In this document: positions 1 to 8,857 of the stretch, in pieces | Numbering within the stretch: the first letter of the stretch is position 1 | Layout of the letters: every line of letters begins with the position of its first letter | From: Streptomyces violaceoruber | Lineage (GTDB): Bacteria > Actinomycetota > Actinomycetes > Streptomycetales > Streptomycetaceae | Length of the DNA stretch: 64,000 nucleotides | Assembly (NCBI RefSeq): GCF_033406955.1 | Contig: NZ_CP137734.1 | Coordinates: 2,046,001 to 2,110,000 of the forward strand | Direction of reading: 5' to 3' | Translations under genes and position numbers: made by a program | Notes under the pieces: model-generated | What the model was told of the DNA's origin: nothing | What the model saw: only the letters and a program-made list of their open reading frames with translations | Database searches by the model: none

Positions 1-785
1 CCCGGGAGATCCTGGCGCTCTCCGACAATCTCGCACGGCTGCGGCCTCCCCGCTCGTCCGGGGCGACACGTCGGCTTCGCCTCGGGGCCATCAACACACC
101 GGTGGTACCCACCTTGCTCGACGTCCTCCGTGAAGCCTGCCCCGATCTGACCGTCTCGGTCAGCAGTGTGTACGCGACCGGAGAACTCATCGATCTCCTA
201 GAGGCCGGCGAGCTCGACGTCGCCCTGGGTTGCGACTACCCAGGGCTGCCTCTTCGACACTCTCCGAAGCTGGACCACCGAGCTATCAGAACCGTCCCGG
301 TGTTCGTGGCCACCCCTGCCGATCACCCACTGGCGCACCGGCTGGAGGTGTCCTTGGCCGACCTGTCGGAGGACGCGTGGTTCGTCTCCGCGGACGACGG
401 GGTGGGCTGGCCCGGCGCCTTCTACGACGCTTGTGGGGCCGCGGGATTCAGGCCCGCCGTCACCCACGAGTTCCACATGCTCGACCAACTGCAGTCGATG
501 ATCGCCAAGGGTCTGGGGGTGGCCGCCGTCCAGCCCACCATGCGCCCGGTGGGCGGAGTACTGGTTAAACCCCTCGCGGGGGATCCGCTGTGGCAGCGGC
601 ATCTGCTCGTCTGGCGGCGGGATTCGGTCGAGGCGTCGGCCGTCGAGGTGGTGCACCATCATGCCGTACGCGCCCACTGGCAACTGCTGTCGCAGGCTCC
701 GCACTTCCAGAAATGGGTGACGCGCGCATACGCACCCGCCCGTCCCGCGAACGGAGCCGGAAAGGCGATCCCCGGGACGGTCTGA
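1..785 (+). CDS. LysR-family regulator, effector-binding domain (5' truncated)
   Basis: The frame is open from the window edge (first full codon at position 3) to TGA at 783-785, so the N-terminal helix-turn-helix lies outside. What remains is the periplasmic-binding-protein-like effector domain of a LysR regulator. It contains the family pattern TGELIDLLEAGELDVAL followed by a VFVATPADHPLA strand-turn. The GTG at 102 is internal and not the true start. Its target genes cannot be inferred because the divergent partner would lie upstream of the window. Confidence 0.85.
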   Translation, partial: REILALSDNLARLRPPRSSGATRRLRLGAINTPVVPTLLDVLREACPDLTVSVSSVYATGELIDLLEAGELDVALGCDYPGLPLRHSPKLDHRAIRTVPVFVATPADHPLAHRLEVSLADLSEDAWFVSADDGVGWPGAFYDACGAAGFRPAVTHEFHMLDQLQSMIAKGLGVAAVQPTMRPVGGVLVKPLAGDPLWQRHLLVWRRDSVEASAVEVVHHHAVRAHWQLLSQAPHFQKWVTRAYAPARPANGAGKAIPGTV

Positions 786-884
786 TCGGCCGACGTGTGG
801 GGAAGGACGCCGACCGCGCGTGCGGCGGTCGGCGTCCTCCTGATGTGCACCGGGGCGGTACGCTCGCGGTCCGCCCGGGGTTGC

Positions 885-2119
885 CTAGCCGGCCAGCAGC
901 GTGACTCCGCGGTCCGCCAGTGCTCGGCTGATCGGTTCGTGGATCATGCCGCATCCGCTGTTCGGCCCCCGCTGAGGATGCCGTGGGCCGTTGAGCCGTC
1001 GTAGACGCCGCTGCCGCTGTCACCGGGAGCGTCGCATGCGGTGGACCAGGTCATGCCGGTCAGGGTGCGGCCTGGGTAGGACACCGTTGCGTTGGTCTCG
1101 GTGATCTGCCCGCAGGTGTAGCCGGTCGTGGAGCCCTGCTTGCACACGTACTGGCCGACGTAGTCGTAGTCCCAGTTGGTGATGCGGGTCGAGGGGTAGA
1201 CCCAGCCGCGCGGCTGCCAGAAGCCGGGGTCGTCGACCCTGACGATCGCGGAGTCGCCGTAGTAGCCGAAGGTGTAGTCGGCGACGTGACCGACCCCCTG
1301 GTAGCCGTAGCTGTAGGTGGGGACCTCCCAGTACGAGCTGTCCTCCGCACAGTGGCCGGCGGTCATCATGTAGTAGCTGCTGCCGCTGTACGCCATGAAG
1401 GCGCTGGAGCAGCGGACGTTCGTGCCGTAGATGGCCAGGCCCGAGCGCAGCGGGGGGTCGCACGAGTACTGGCCGCCGCAGTAGAAGGGTTCGGAGGCAT
1501 GCGCGTAGGTGCTGACCTCGAGGCCATCGCCGAGGGTCCGCTTCGCCCACTCCACGACTGCGTGCTGGGCGGGGGTGAGGGTCTTGCCCCGTGGCAGGTC
1601 CAGACGAACCTTGTTGTCCTGCACCACCACCGCGGACTGCAGGCCGTGGGCGGCGCCCTTGTTCGCTGCGGCGATACGGTGGGCCAGTCCTGCGGACATG
1701 CGGTCGAGTTGCCGCAGGCTGCGGTCGACGACGACGGTGGTCGTGTCGGGTGCCTGAGCCTGCGCGGACCGGGCCTCGACGAGGGCCGTGGCCGTCGACC
1801 GGGTGACGGCGACGGTCAGCCTGCCGCCGTGCTTCTGGTCGATCCAGGCTCCTGCGAAGCGGGAACCCAGGCGCTCACGCAGCGCTGTTGCGACGCCGGT
1901 GAGCCGCTCCTGCCGCAGTACGCGCCGCTGTGCCTCCTGGGTGGAGATGTGCTGGTCCGCTGCGAGTTGGCCGGCCGCGGCCTGTTGCGAGGCGCTGAGC
2001 CGTGACGTGCCCTGGTCACCGCTGCCGACGGCGGGTGTGGCGAGTGCGCAGGTGAGACCGACGGACATGATGAGGGACCACATGGCGCGGCGTCGCCTGC
2101 GTGCGGGTAATGACTTCAC
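885..2119 (-). pseudogene. Secreted streptogrisin-like S1 serine protease, frameshifted near its C-terminus
   Basis: An extracellular chymotrypsin-fold protease with a signal peptide (RRRRRAMWSLIMSV), a pro-region and a mature domain. His is seen in MMTAGHC, Asp in DSAIVRV and Ser in GDSGSGV, so the triad is complete. I chose GTG at 2119 because a GGAGG site lies just upstream and it places the arginine-rich signal correctly. The open frame stops at 944 after GILSGGR. Shifting one base in the short C/G run near 966-970 restores PNSGCGMIHEPISRALADRG and runs to TAG at 885-887, the expected family C-terminus. This is either a real one-base lesion or a sequencing slip. Without the shift the last strand and helix are lost. 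Confidence 0.8.
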
Positions 2120-2219
2120 GCTCTGCCTCCTGGGAGGTAGGGATGCCCGTGTGCGGGCGGGCGATGTGTTCTCGGTCCGGGGCGACGGAGGTCTCCCCCC
2201 TGCCGCCGCCCCGGACGCC

Positions 2220-2247
2220 GCCCGGGGCGGGGAGAGCCGCCCCGGGC
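2220..2247 (-). terminator. Strong hairpin downstream of the collagenase gene
   Basis: A perfect 11-bp stem (GCCCGGGGCGG with its complement) around a 6-base loop sits 36 bases past the collagenase stop codon. No U-tract follows, as is usual in high-GC actinomycetes. Confidence 0.6.
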
Positions 2248-2283
2248 CGTCGTGAGGGTCGTGCCTTGGTGCGGAGCCGTGGG

Positions 2284-4881
2284 TCAGTAGGCGGAACTCA
2301 CGGTGACGCCGCTGAAGCTGCTGACGGCGTGCAGGCTGATGTAGTTGGCGCCGGCCGGCGGGTTGGTGATGGTCAGGGTGTGGTTGTTGCCGGCTCCCGT
2401 GGCCCGCTGCGTGTAGCTCGTGGTGCCGGGCCAGCCGCTGGTGCTGTAGTACAGGTCCGCGTCGCCCGTCCCGCCGGAGGTGGTGATCTTCAGCTGGGTG
2501 GTGCCGGCCGGGACGTAGAGGTACAGGTAGGCGTAGTTGCCGGTGGTGGCGGACTGGTTGCCGCGTTGGCAGTTCTGGCCCAGTTCCCGAGTGTCGGTCC
2601 CGGTGCATTCGGTGCCGCCGCCTCCGCCGCTGCCGACGGTGACCGTCCTCGTGGCGGTGGCGGTGGCTCCCTTGTCGTCGGTGACGGTCAGCTTGACCGT
2701 GTAGGACCCGGCCGACCCGTACGTCTTGACGGGGTTGGTGGCCGTGGAGGTGGAGCCGTCGCCGAAGCTCCAGGAGCGGGAGGCGATGGTGCCGTCGGCG
2801 TCGGTGGACTGGTCGGTGAAGGTGACGTTCAGGCCCTGGACGGCGGTGGTGAACGCGGCGGTGGGCGCCTGGTTCCCGGGCGGGTTGGTGCCCCCGCCAC
2901 CGCAGTTGCCGGCCGCGCAGGCCGCCAGCCAGGTGTACCAGTCGTTGTCGTAGCGGGTGCCGATGGTGCCGGTCAGGTAGCTGCGGGCGGCGTTCCAGTT
3001 TCCCGCGCGGTAGTAGCTGAGGACGGTGTCCATGTCGGCGCGGTGGTTCTCGAGCATGTACCGCACGGCGAGGTAGCCCCAGCGGTAGATGCGCGTGGTG
3101 TCGTGGCTGTACGTGGTGTCGAACAGGGTGCTCAGCGCGTACGTGCGACGCCCCGCCTCGGTCGTGGCCTCGGTGTAGGGGACGCCGCGGTAGGAGTAGG
3201 AGACGTACTCGGCGAAGCCTTCGACCCACCAGATGGTCGGGGTGGTGATGTTGGCGTTGAAGTCGCCGTACATGTCGAAGCGGCCGTCGAGGTAGTGGGT
3301 GTACTCGTGGTTGAGGTTCCAGATCTGGAAGTCCGGACGCAGCCACTCGGCCTCGTAGGCGATGAAGCGCGGCTGGTTGCCGGCCGCCGACGGATTCCCC
3401 TCCAGGTACATGCCGCCGTTGTTGGTGTCGATCCCGTACATCGCGCCGGCGTAGGTCTGGTAGTCGGTGCTGGAGTCGAAGACCACGACCTCGATGGTGC
3501 TGTTGTTGTCGTTCGCGACGGGGCCGTTGTCACGGACCACGTTGTGGAAGTAGGCGTCCTGGTTGCGCAGGCTGCTGCAGCTGGAGGACAGCTCGCCCGA
3601 GGTCATCTGCTGCGCCTTGATGGTGATGCTGGAGCTGCATGGGTAGGTCACCGTCAGGACGGAGCGGGCCAGTTGTGCCTGGAGGTCGCAGGTGCCGTAG
3701 TAGGAGCAGTTGGCCTTGTCGTAGTAGTCGGTCATCTCGGCGACACCGACCCACAGCGGGGCCGTCCGGCCCTTGATGGAGCTGGAGTTGAGCAGGCCGC
3801 CGGCCAGAGGGCTGACCTTGGAGCGCAGTGCGGAATGCTGCAGGAACCGGCCGAGTTCACGTCCCGCGTTCGACGTGAGGTAGGACTGGTCCGTTCCCAG
3901 CAGCGCGAGGTGGCCGCTCGCGAAGTTGTAGAGCGCGTCGATCAGGCCGGGGTCAGACTGCACGGCACTCACGAACGCGGGCACCTGGTGACCGCGGAAG
4001 GTCACCGTGTACACGTTGTTGACCGCGTTGAGCATCCACCACGACGAGTTCCAGGTGGAGTCGTAGTCCGCCAGCAGTCGCTTGACGACGTGGATGTAGC
4101 GGGCGTTCTCCTCGGCGCTGTCGATGAGCGTGACGGCCTCGGCGAGCGTCTCGCCGTTGGCGTCGTTGACGTCGCGGGAGTGCGGGCTGGCGAAGAAGGC
4201 GTCGAGCCCGGCGCGTATCGCGGTCTGCAGGCTGCTGCCGTAGGTGCCCACCGTGCCGGCGTTGTAGTAGTGCACGTAGTAGCCGGCGCGCAGGTAGAGC
4301 ACGAGCTGCGGCATACCGGTGGAGGCGTTGCCCGGGTAGGACGTCGAGCCGTCGCGCAGGGCGTAGGCGACCGAGGTCATCTGCGACTCACGGAAGGCGT
4401 AGTAGGCGTCGTTCCCGGTCAGGTTGAACAGGGTGTTGACGCAGTCGGTCGTGGACGCCTTGATCTGCTGGACCAGCGCGCCGCCGCTCCGGCTGGTGAA
4501 GTCGGAGACGTTGCACGCGGCGGCACGCGCACGGGAGTTGCCGGTCTTGCCGGCGACCGCCTTGTCCGTCGACTTCGAGGGACGGACCGGCGCCTTCGCG
4601 GTCTTGCCGTACACCTCCTTGAGCGCGTCCTTACTCGCGGCCACGGGCGGAAGCTCGGACGCCTTCGTGCGTCCCTGCGCGACGTGCTCCGTCTCGGCGG
4701 TGGGGGACTGCGCGACGGGCGGGGGTCCCGCGTGCTCCGGGTCGTCCGCCGCGACGTGCACGACGGACCCGGTGTTCCCGGCTGCGCCGGCCGGCTGCGA
4801 CAGCAGGCCCACGCTCATGGCGACGGTCAGGGCCAGCGGCAGCGCCGCCCCCAGACCTCGCCGTACCAGTGACTTTCTCAC
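2284..4881 (-). CDS. Secreted microbial collagenase (peptidase family M9) with PKD and PPC domains
   Basis: A zinc metalloprotease that degrades collagen outside the cell. A signal peptide follows the GTG start (RKSLVRRGLGAALPLAL). I preferred GTG at 4881 over the in-frame ATG at 4893 because GGGAGG lies 4-9 bases upstream. A long M9 N-terminal activator region is followed by the catalytic HEYTHYLDGRFD (HExxH) and the third zinc ligand in WWVEGFAEY. After a Gly-rich linker come a PKD domain (TAAFTTAVQGLNVTFTDQS) and a C-terminal pre-peptidase domain (DADLYYSTSGWPG). The 865 aa are full length for Streptomyces collagenases. It stands alone, next to another secreted protease gene. Confidence 0.93.
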   Translation of the reverse strand: MRKSLVRRGLGAALPLALTVAMSVGLLSQPAGAAGNTGSVVHVAADDPEHAGPPPVAQSPTAETEHVAQGRTKASELPPVAASKDALKEVYGKTAKAPVRPSKSTDKAVAGKTGNSRARAAACNVSDFTSRSGGALVQQIKASTTDCVNTLFNLTGNDAYYAFRESQMTSVAYALRDGSTSYPGNASTGMPQLVLYLRAGYYVHYYNAGTVGTYGSSLQTAIRAGLDAFFASPHSRDVNDANGETLAEAVTLIDSAEENARYIHVVKRLLADYDSTWNSSWWMLNAVNNVYTVTFRGHQVPAFVSAVQSDPGLIDALYNFASGHLALLGTDQSYLTSNAGRELGRFLQHSALRSKVSPLAGGLLNSSSIKGRTAPLWVGVAEMTDYYDKANCSYYGTCDLQAQLARSVLTVTYPCSSSITIKAQQMTSGELSSSCSSLRNQDAYFHNVVRDNGPVANDNNSTIEVVVFDSSTDYQTYAGAMYGIDTNNGGMYLEGNPSAAGNQPRFIAYEAEWLRPDFQIWNLNHEYTHYLDGRFDMYGDFNANITTPTIWWVEGFAEYVSYSYRGVPYTEATTEAGRRTYALSTLFDTTYSHDTTRIYRWGYLAVRYMLENHRADMDTVLSYYRAGNWNAARSYLTGTIGTRYDNDWYTWLAACAAGNCGGGGTNPPGNQAPTAAFTTAVQGLNVTFTDQSTDADGTIASRSWSFGDGSTSTATNPVKTYGSAGSYTVKLTVTDDKGATATATRTVTVGSGGGGGTECTGTDTRELGQNCQRGNQSATTGNYAYLYLYVPAGTTQLKITTSGGTGDADLYYSTSGWPGTTSYTQRATGAGNNHTLTITNPPAGANYISLHAVSSFSGVTVSSAY

Positions 4882-5327
4882 AGCGCCTCCCATGAGGGAT
4901 CCGGCCGTGCGGAGCACGGCCGACTGAAGGGGGAGAGGACGTGGGAAACGGAGTACCGCACTGCCACCTGACGGAAGACGAACGACCTCCCGACTTGGCA
5001 TGGCCACGCCCTGCAACACGGAACATGGCACAGGTGACATTGCACAGGGAATGGCATCGAGGAGTGAGACCGTGGGCGGGACCCGCGCAAGCGGGTCCGC
5101 AGGACCACCGGAGACGAGGCGGAACGGCTGCTGAGAGGGGGTGCCGACCCCTGGCGGCCCTCTCGCCGAACGGGGCATAGCAGTTCCACCGTGTCAGTCA
5201 TAAGACTTCGTTCCGGAAGTGCCGTCGGGCTCCGAAGGAAGCGACGCCTGCGCATACTTGGCCGACGCACTCTCCACCCAGGGGTACGAAAATTCCTGTT
5301 CGTCTCGATCTTGCGAGGACGAGCCTC
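4882..5327. other. Divergent intergenic region
   Basis: This 446-bp region separates the leftward collagenase gene from the rightward peptide-binding protein gene and must carry both promoters. I see no convincing dyad or additional gene. Open frames here are extensions of the flanking genes without a start signal. Confidence 0.5.
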
Positions 5328-6893
5328 ATGAGACCTATTCGTGCGCACATCCGTGCGTCCGTCATCACACCCACGGTGATCGCCACGGCACTGGCAGCCG
5401 GTCTGCTGCTTTACCCGACGGACGACCAGGAGGGCACCACCATCAAGGTCGGGACGACGGAACCGCCGACGTCACTCGACCCGGCCGGCGGCTACGACTC
5501 CGGCTCGACCACTCTGTACAGCAATGTCTTCCAGACACTGCTGACCCTGGAGCCCGGAGTGGCGGAGCCCGTTCCCGACGCAGCCGAAAGCTGCTCCTTC
5601 ACCGATTCCGGCCTACGCACCTATCGATGCCGGCTGCGGGATGACATCACCTTCTCCAGCGGACGCAGAATGACAGCCAAGGACGTCCGGTTCTCGTTCG
5701 AACGGGTCAAGAAGATAGATTCCGACGTGGGGCCGTCGTCCCTCCTGAACACCATCGAGTCGATGGACGCCCGCGACCGGACCGTCACTTTCCGACTGAC
5801 CGCACCGGACGCCACGTTCCCCTTCAAGCTGACGACCGGGGCGGGCTCGATCGTCGACTCGACCACGTACCCGGCGGACTCCCTGCGCTCGGACGGCCGG
5901 ATCGACGGGACCGGACCGTACGGCGTCGTCTCCTACGCGAAGGGCGAGAAGATCTCCCTCTCGCCCAACCCTCGGTACAAGGGCGCCGCCGAGAACACCG
6001 GCCGGCCGATCGAACTCCACTTCTACGACACCCCCGACTCACTCGCCCGGGCCTGGATATCCCACCGCATCGATGTCGCCCTCAGACAGCTTCCCCCCGA
6101 AATGCTCGCCGATCTGAACCCGAGCGATCCGGGGCTTCGCGTGACGGAGGCGCAGAGCGCGGAGACTCGAAACCTGTACCTCAACAACCGCCGCGGCAAG
6201 CCGTTTCACGACAGACGCGCACGGCAGGCGGCGGCCTGGCTGATAGACAGGGACCGGATTTCCTACGACGTCTACGACGGAACCGTGGACCCGCTCTACT
6301 CCCTCATCCCGACGAGCATCACGGGCCACACCACCTCCTTCTTCGACAACTACCCTCACAAGGACGCCGAAAAGGCACGCCGCCTCCTCGTCGAGGCCGG
6401 TGAGGAAATCCCGCTGTCTTTCACCTACGGTTACGCGGCGGGACGCGGATCAGCCCACGAGGAGGCTGCGGAGGTGAAAAAGCAACTAGAGGCCGACGGG
6501 CTGTTCAAGGTGACCCTCAGAGGATATGAATGGGACGAATTCCAGAAGAGCTGGGCCGAGGGAGAGCTCGACGCCTACGCCGTCGGCTGGGTCGCCGACT
6601 ACCCCGATCCCGACACCTTCGGCGGTCCTCTCGTCGGCACGGACGGCACCATGGCGACGGGGTACGGCAGCAAGGCCGCCGACCGGCTGATCACGAGCAG
6701 TCAGCGCTTCGCCGACCGGAGCGACGCCGAAGCCGACCTCGAAGCCCTTCAGCGGATCGTCGCCCGCGACGTGCCCGTCGTCCCGCTGTGGCAGGCCAAG
6801 GACTTCGTGGTGTCCGGGGAGGACGTGGGCGGCGGCCAGTACGCGGTGGACGGCACCGGGCTTCTGCGCCTGTGGCGACTGACCTGGATCTGA
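5328..6893 (+). CDS. Orphan ABC transporter substrate-binding protein, family 5 (peptide/nickel type)
   Basis: A 521-aa extracytoplasmic solute-binding protein of the oligopeptide/dipeptide class. The mature part opens with TIKVGTTEPPTSLDPAGGYD and continues with the family region FQTLLTLEPG. It has a hydrophobic N-terminal segment (VIATALAAGLLL), but no cysteine follows, so it is not an obvious lipoprotein and may be membrane-anchored or secreted. The ATG at 5328 follows a weak GAGGACG site. No permease or ATPase gene is adjacent, so it would have to work with components encoded elsewhere or act as a sensor. Confidence 0.85.
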   Translation: MRPIRAHIRASVITPTVIATALAAGLLLYPTDDQEGTTIKVGTTEPPTSLDPAGGYDSGSTTLYSNVFQTLLTLEPGVAEPVPDAAESCSFTDSGLRTYRCRLRDDITFSSGRRMTAKDVRFSFERVKKIDSDVGPSSLLNTIESMDARDRTVTFRLTAPDATFPFKLTTGAGSIVDSTTYPADSLRSDGRIDGTGPYGVVSYAKGEKISLSPNPRYKGAAENTGRPIELHFYDTPDSLARAWISHRIDVALRQLPPEMLADLNPSDPGLRVTEAQSAETRNLYLNNRRGKPFHDRRARQAAAWLIDRDRISYDVYDGTVDPLYSLIPTSITGHTTSFFDNYPHKDAEKARRLLVEAGEEIPLSFTYGYAAGRGSAHEEAAEVKKQLEADGLFKVTLRGYEWDEFQKSWAEGELDAYAVGWVADYPDPDTFGGPLVGTDGTMATGYGSKAADRLITSSQRFADRSDAEADLEALQRIVARDVPVVPLWQAKDFVVSGEDVGGGQYAVDGTGLLRLWRLTWI

Positions 6894-7027
6894 CGGCTCG
6901 GACCTGACCCGACCGGACGGGGACGTGCGGCTGTTCGCCGGGGTGCCGGGACCGCTCCGGCCGCGGCGCCGAGGATTCCGACCGGTCTGCCACCGTATGC
7001 GCTCCGCGAACACCACCACAGGCCCTC

Positions 7028-7611
7028 TCAGTGCCCGGCGATGAGTTTGACAGCGACCACGCCAAGACCGATCACGGCGTTGAGTACGCCGGCGATCAGG
7101 GCTCCCAGACGCCCGGCGCCGACACGCAGCCCGCCCACGAAGCCCCACCGGGCCGGCGCCGCCACCTCACTGACCACCGAGACCCACAACGCCGTGTCCA
7201 GGGCGAGAACCCCCAGGGCGGACAGGGCGATCAGCAGCGCCGGTCCCAGTGCGCTGCTGAGGAGAGGGCTGCTGGTGAGCAGCGCGTGACGGGCCTCGGG
7301 TCCGTCGGGCCGGCGCCCGTGCGGCGGGACGGTACTGGCGCTGGCGCCGTTGAACCGCAGGAAGACGCGCATGGCGAACCAGGCGGTGCGCTTGTTGCCG
7401 TCGATCAGCGCGTGATTGCGGGCGACGGAGTGCAGTAGTGCCGCGGCTTCTCGTGCAGGGTGGGATACAGCTCGGCTCCGAAGACGTTCGTCCGGGGCCG
7501 TTCGATCGCCGACACAAGGAGGCCCATGTCACGCACGCTGTGCTCGGCACCGTTGACCGTGCGCACGATGGCCAGGATCTCGTCGATCTGGAGGTAGCGC
7601 ACGCCGCTCAC
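7028..7611 (-). pseudogene. Doc/Fic-type toxin, frameshifted and joined to a membrane-protein tail
   Basis: The start (RYLQIDEILAIVRTVNG ... FGAELYPTLHEK) matches death-on-curing toxins, which AMPylate or phosphorylate targets. The frame then breaks near 7446-7447. Adding one base restores ALLHSVARNHALIDGNKRTA, containing the Fic active-site loop (HxxxDGNKR form). After FLRFNG at about 7346, Doc similarity ends and the frame continues into an unrelated hydrophobic tail with two or three membrane segments, ending at 7028. The gene is therefore broken twice: by a frameshift and by a junction with the 3' end of another gene. GTG at 7611 overlaps the antitoxin stop (GTGA), the usual toxin-antitoxin coupling. 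Confidence 0.7.
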
Positions 7612-7802
7612 TTCAGGTAGTCCAGAATCTCCGCATCGCTGTCCATCAGACCGGCCAGAACGTCATCGACCTTCAGCTCGGCCCGGTCCCGGGCATCACG
7701 AATGGCCCCGATGGCAAGTTCCTGCTTGCTGCAACCCTCCCCACGAGCCCGCTCCGTAAGCTTCGTGTCCAGGTCGTCGGGAAGCCGGAGTGTCATCGCC
7801 AT
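7608..7802 (-). CDS. Ribbon-helix-helix antitoxin of the Doc-type module
   Basis: A 64-aa protein beginning MAMTLRLPDDLDTKLTERA, a ribbon-helix-helix DNA-binding strand and helix, followed by an acidic toxin-binding tail (DVLAGLMDSDAEILDYL). I chose the ATG at 7802 because the family begins there; an upstream in-frame ATG adds residues with no similarity. Its stop overlaps the toxin start by four bases. It is expected to repress its own promoter and to neutralise the toxin. Since the toxin gene is broken, it may now be an orphan antitoxin. Confidence 0.75.
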   Translation of the reverse strand: MAMTLRLPDDLDTKLTERARGEGCSKQELAIGAIRDARDRAELKVDDVLAGLMDSDAEILDYLK

Positions 7803-8116
7803 AAGGTCATGATGCCTGCCTGGTATCACGCGCCACCGTCGAGTCTCGTGCCCTAAAAGCGCTGGTGACCCCCAGAGGCCGGGTGACCAATGAGCGCACC
7901 ACGAACGTCAACGCACTGAACGCGCTGGTTCGGGTCGTGGACGTCGTAATCGATGGGCGTCGGGCACTGACCGGTCGGCCGCCCGGTGGCAAGATCGGAT
8001 GAGACGAGGCATGAGCCACCAGCGGTCTGCGTCACGCTCCGGTGCGGCTCAAGATCCGGCTCGTTCTGCCGGGGCTTCGCTGTCGACGGGCCTGCGAGCC
8101 GCCTGGACGGGGTGCG
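7803..8116. other. Intergenic region with a 40-bp tRNA-T-arm-like repeat
   Basis: No gene is supported here. Positions 7822-7861 resemble 59396-59435 (32 of 40 bases by eye): GGTATCACG, then GTCGAGTC, then CGTGC and AAAAGCG. The GTCGAGTC core recalls a tRNA T-arm, but no cloverleaf can be built around it. Confidence 0.45.
7822..7861 (+). repeat. 40-bp direct repeat, left copy
   Basis: It shares 32 of 40 bases with 59396-59435. The conserved blocks are GGTATCACG, GTCGAGTC, CGTGC and AAAAGCG. The two copies bracket the whole accessory region of the window, so they may be old attachment-site or tRNA-end remnants. Confidence 0.4.
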
Positions 8117-8713
8117 TCACGGGTGATGTGGCAAGTCGTCATCCGCGAGCAGTCGACGCGTCGCTCCGGCCGCGAAGTCGGACACGGTTGTCAGATCGTC
8201 GCCTTGGTCGATTCTGCGGATGCACGCATCGACGACTGCTTGGACCACCGCCACGGTCAGCTCGGGCTGTGGCTGCCCCAGTTCGCGCACGACCCGGGCG
8301 AGCGCCTCGTGTAGCGAGATGTGCAGATTCCTCACCCGCTCCCGCGCCGACGGGGAGAGCGAGTCGCGCGAGAGCGCGGCCCGCCAGCCGTGGGTGCCGC
8401 GAGCTGCCTGTTCGAGGTTGGCCCTGACGTAGGCGGCAGCCTGGGCGGCGGGTGTGGTCTCGGCCGCGATGGCCTGCTCCACTGCGTCGATCCAGGCGGG
8501 GAATTCGCGGGTGACGACGAGTTCGAGCAGGTCGTCGATGGAGTTGAAGTAGCGGTAGATGCTGTTGCGGGCGATCCCGGCTCGCGCGGCAACCGCTCCG
8601 GCTGTGAGGGCTTCGGCACCGCCCTCTTCCAGGAGCTCCTCGGCCGCGTCAATCAGCTGCGCGAGCCGCTGCGCCCGGTGCTCCCGGACGCTGCCGGCTT
8701 CAATCTTGGGCAT
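8117..8713 (-). CDS. TetR-family transcriptional repressor
   Basis: A 198-aa regulator with an N-terminal helix-turn-helix (about residues 36-65: LTAGAVAARAGIARNSIYRY) and a divergent C-terminal ligand domain. It is transcribed away from the MMPL exporter gene. The intergenic region holds a 27-bp palindrome at 8801-8827, so it very probably represses the exporter and perhaps itself until an inducer (a lipid, drug or antibiotic-like molecule) binds. Confidence 0.9.
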   Translation of the reverse strand: MPKIEAGSVREHRAQRLAQLIDAAEELLEEGGAEALTAGAVAARAGIARNSIYRYFNSIDDLLELVVTREFPAWIDAVEQAIAAETTPAAQAAAYVRANLEQAARGTHGWRAALSRDSLSPSARERVRNLHISLHEALARVVRELGQPQPELTVAVVQAVVDACIRRIDQGDDLTTVSDFAAGATRRLLADDDLPHHP

Positions 8714-8800
8714 TTTCTCCGCTTCACCTCGGACGCTGTGCCGTCTCCCGCCAACCTACCCCCACGCCCGAGAGGCCGAGGGGGCGTGTTAGCTTGACGC

Positions 8801-8827
8801 AACTTAGAGACACCCTGTCGCTAAGTT
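8801..8827. promoter_or_regulatory. Palindromic operator between tetR-type gene and exporter
   Basis: The half-site AACTTAGAGACA is followed by CCC and then TGTCGCTAAGTT: twelve-base arms with a single mismatch pair. A TTGACG hexamer at 8794-8799 lies immediately upstream and could be a -35 element, so bound repressor would block polymerase. The position 31-57 bp before the exporter start fits a TetR operator. Confidence 0.75.
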
Positions 8828-8857
8828 CTGTCCGTACTTCCTGCCGAAGGCTGCCCG

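Noticed and set aside
944..3346. Long leftward frame joining protease and part of the collagenase region
   Set aside because: The N-terminal 370 residues are the collagenase gene in the wrong frame; the protease has its own ribosome site and signal peptide at 2119.
2101..4872. Long rightward open frame over the collagenase gene
   Set aside because: Antisense shadow caused by high GC. It has Gly/Val/Arg-rich composition, no start signal, and the opposite strand encodes a clear M9 protease.
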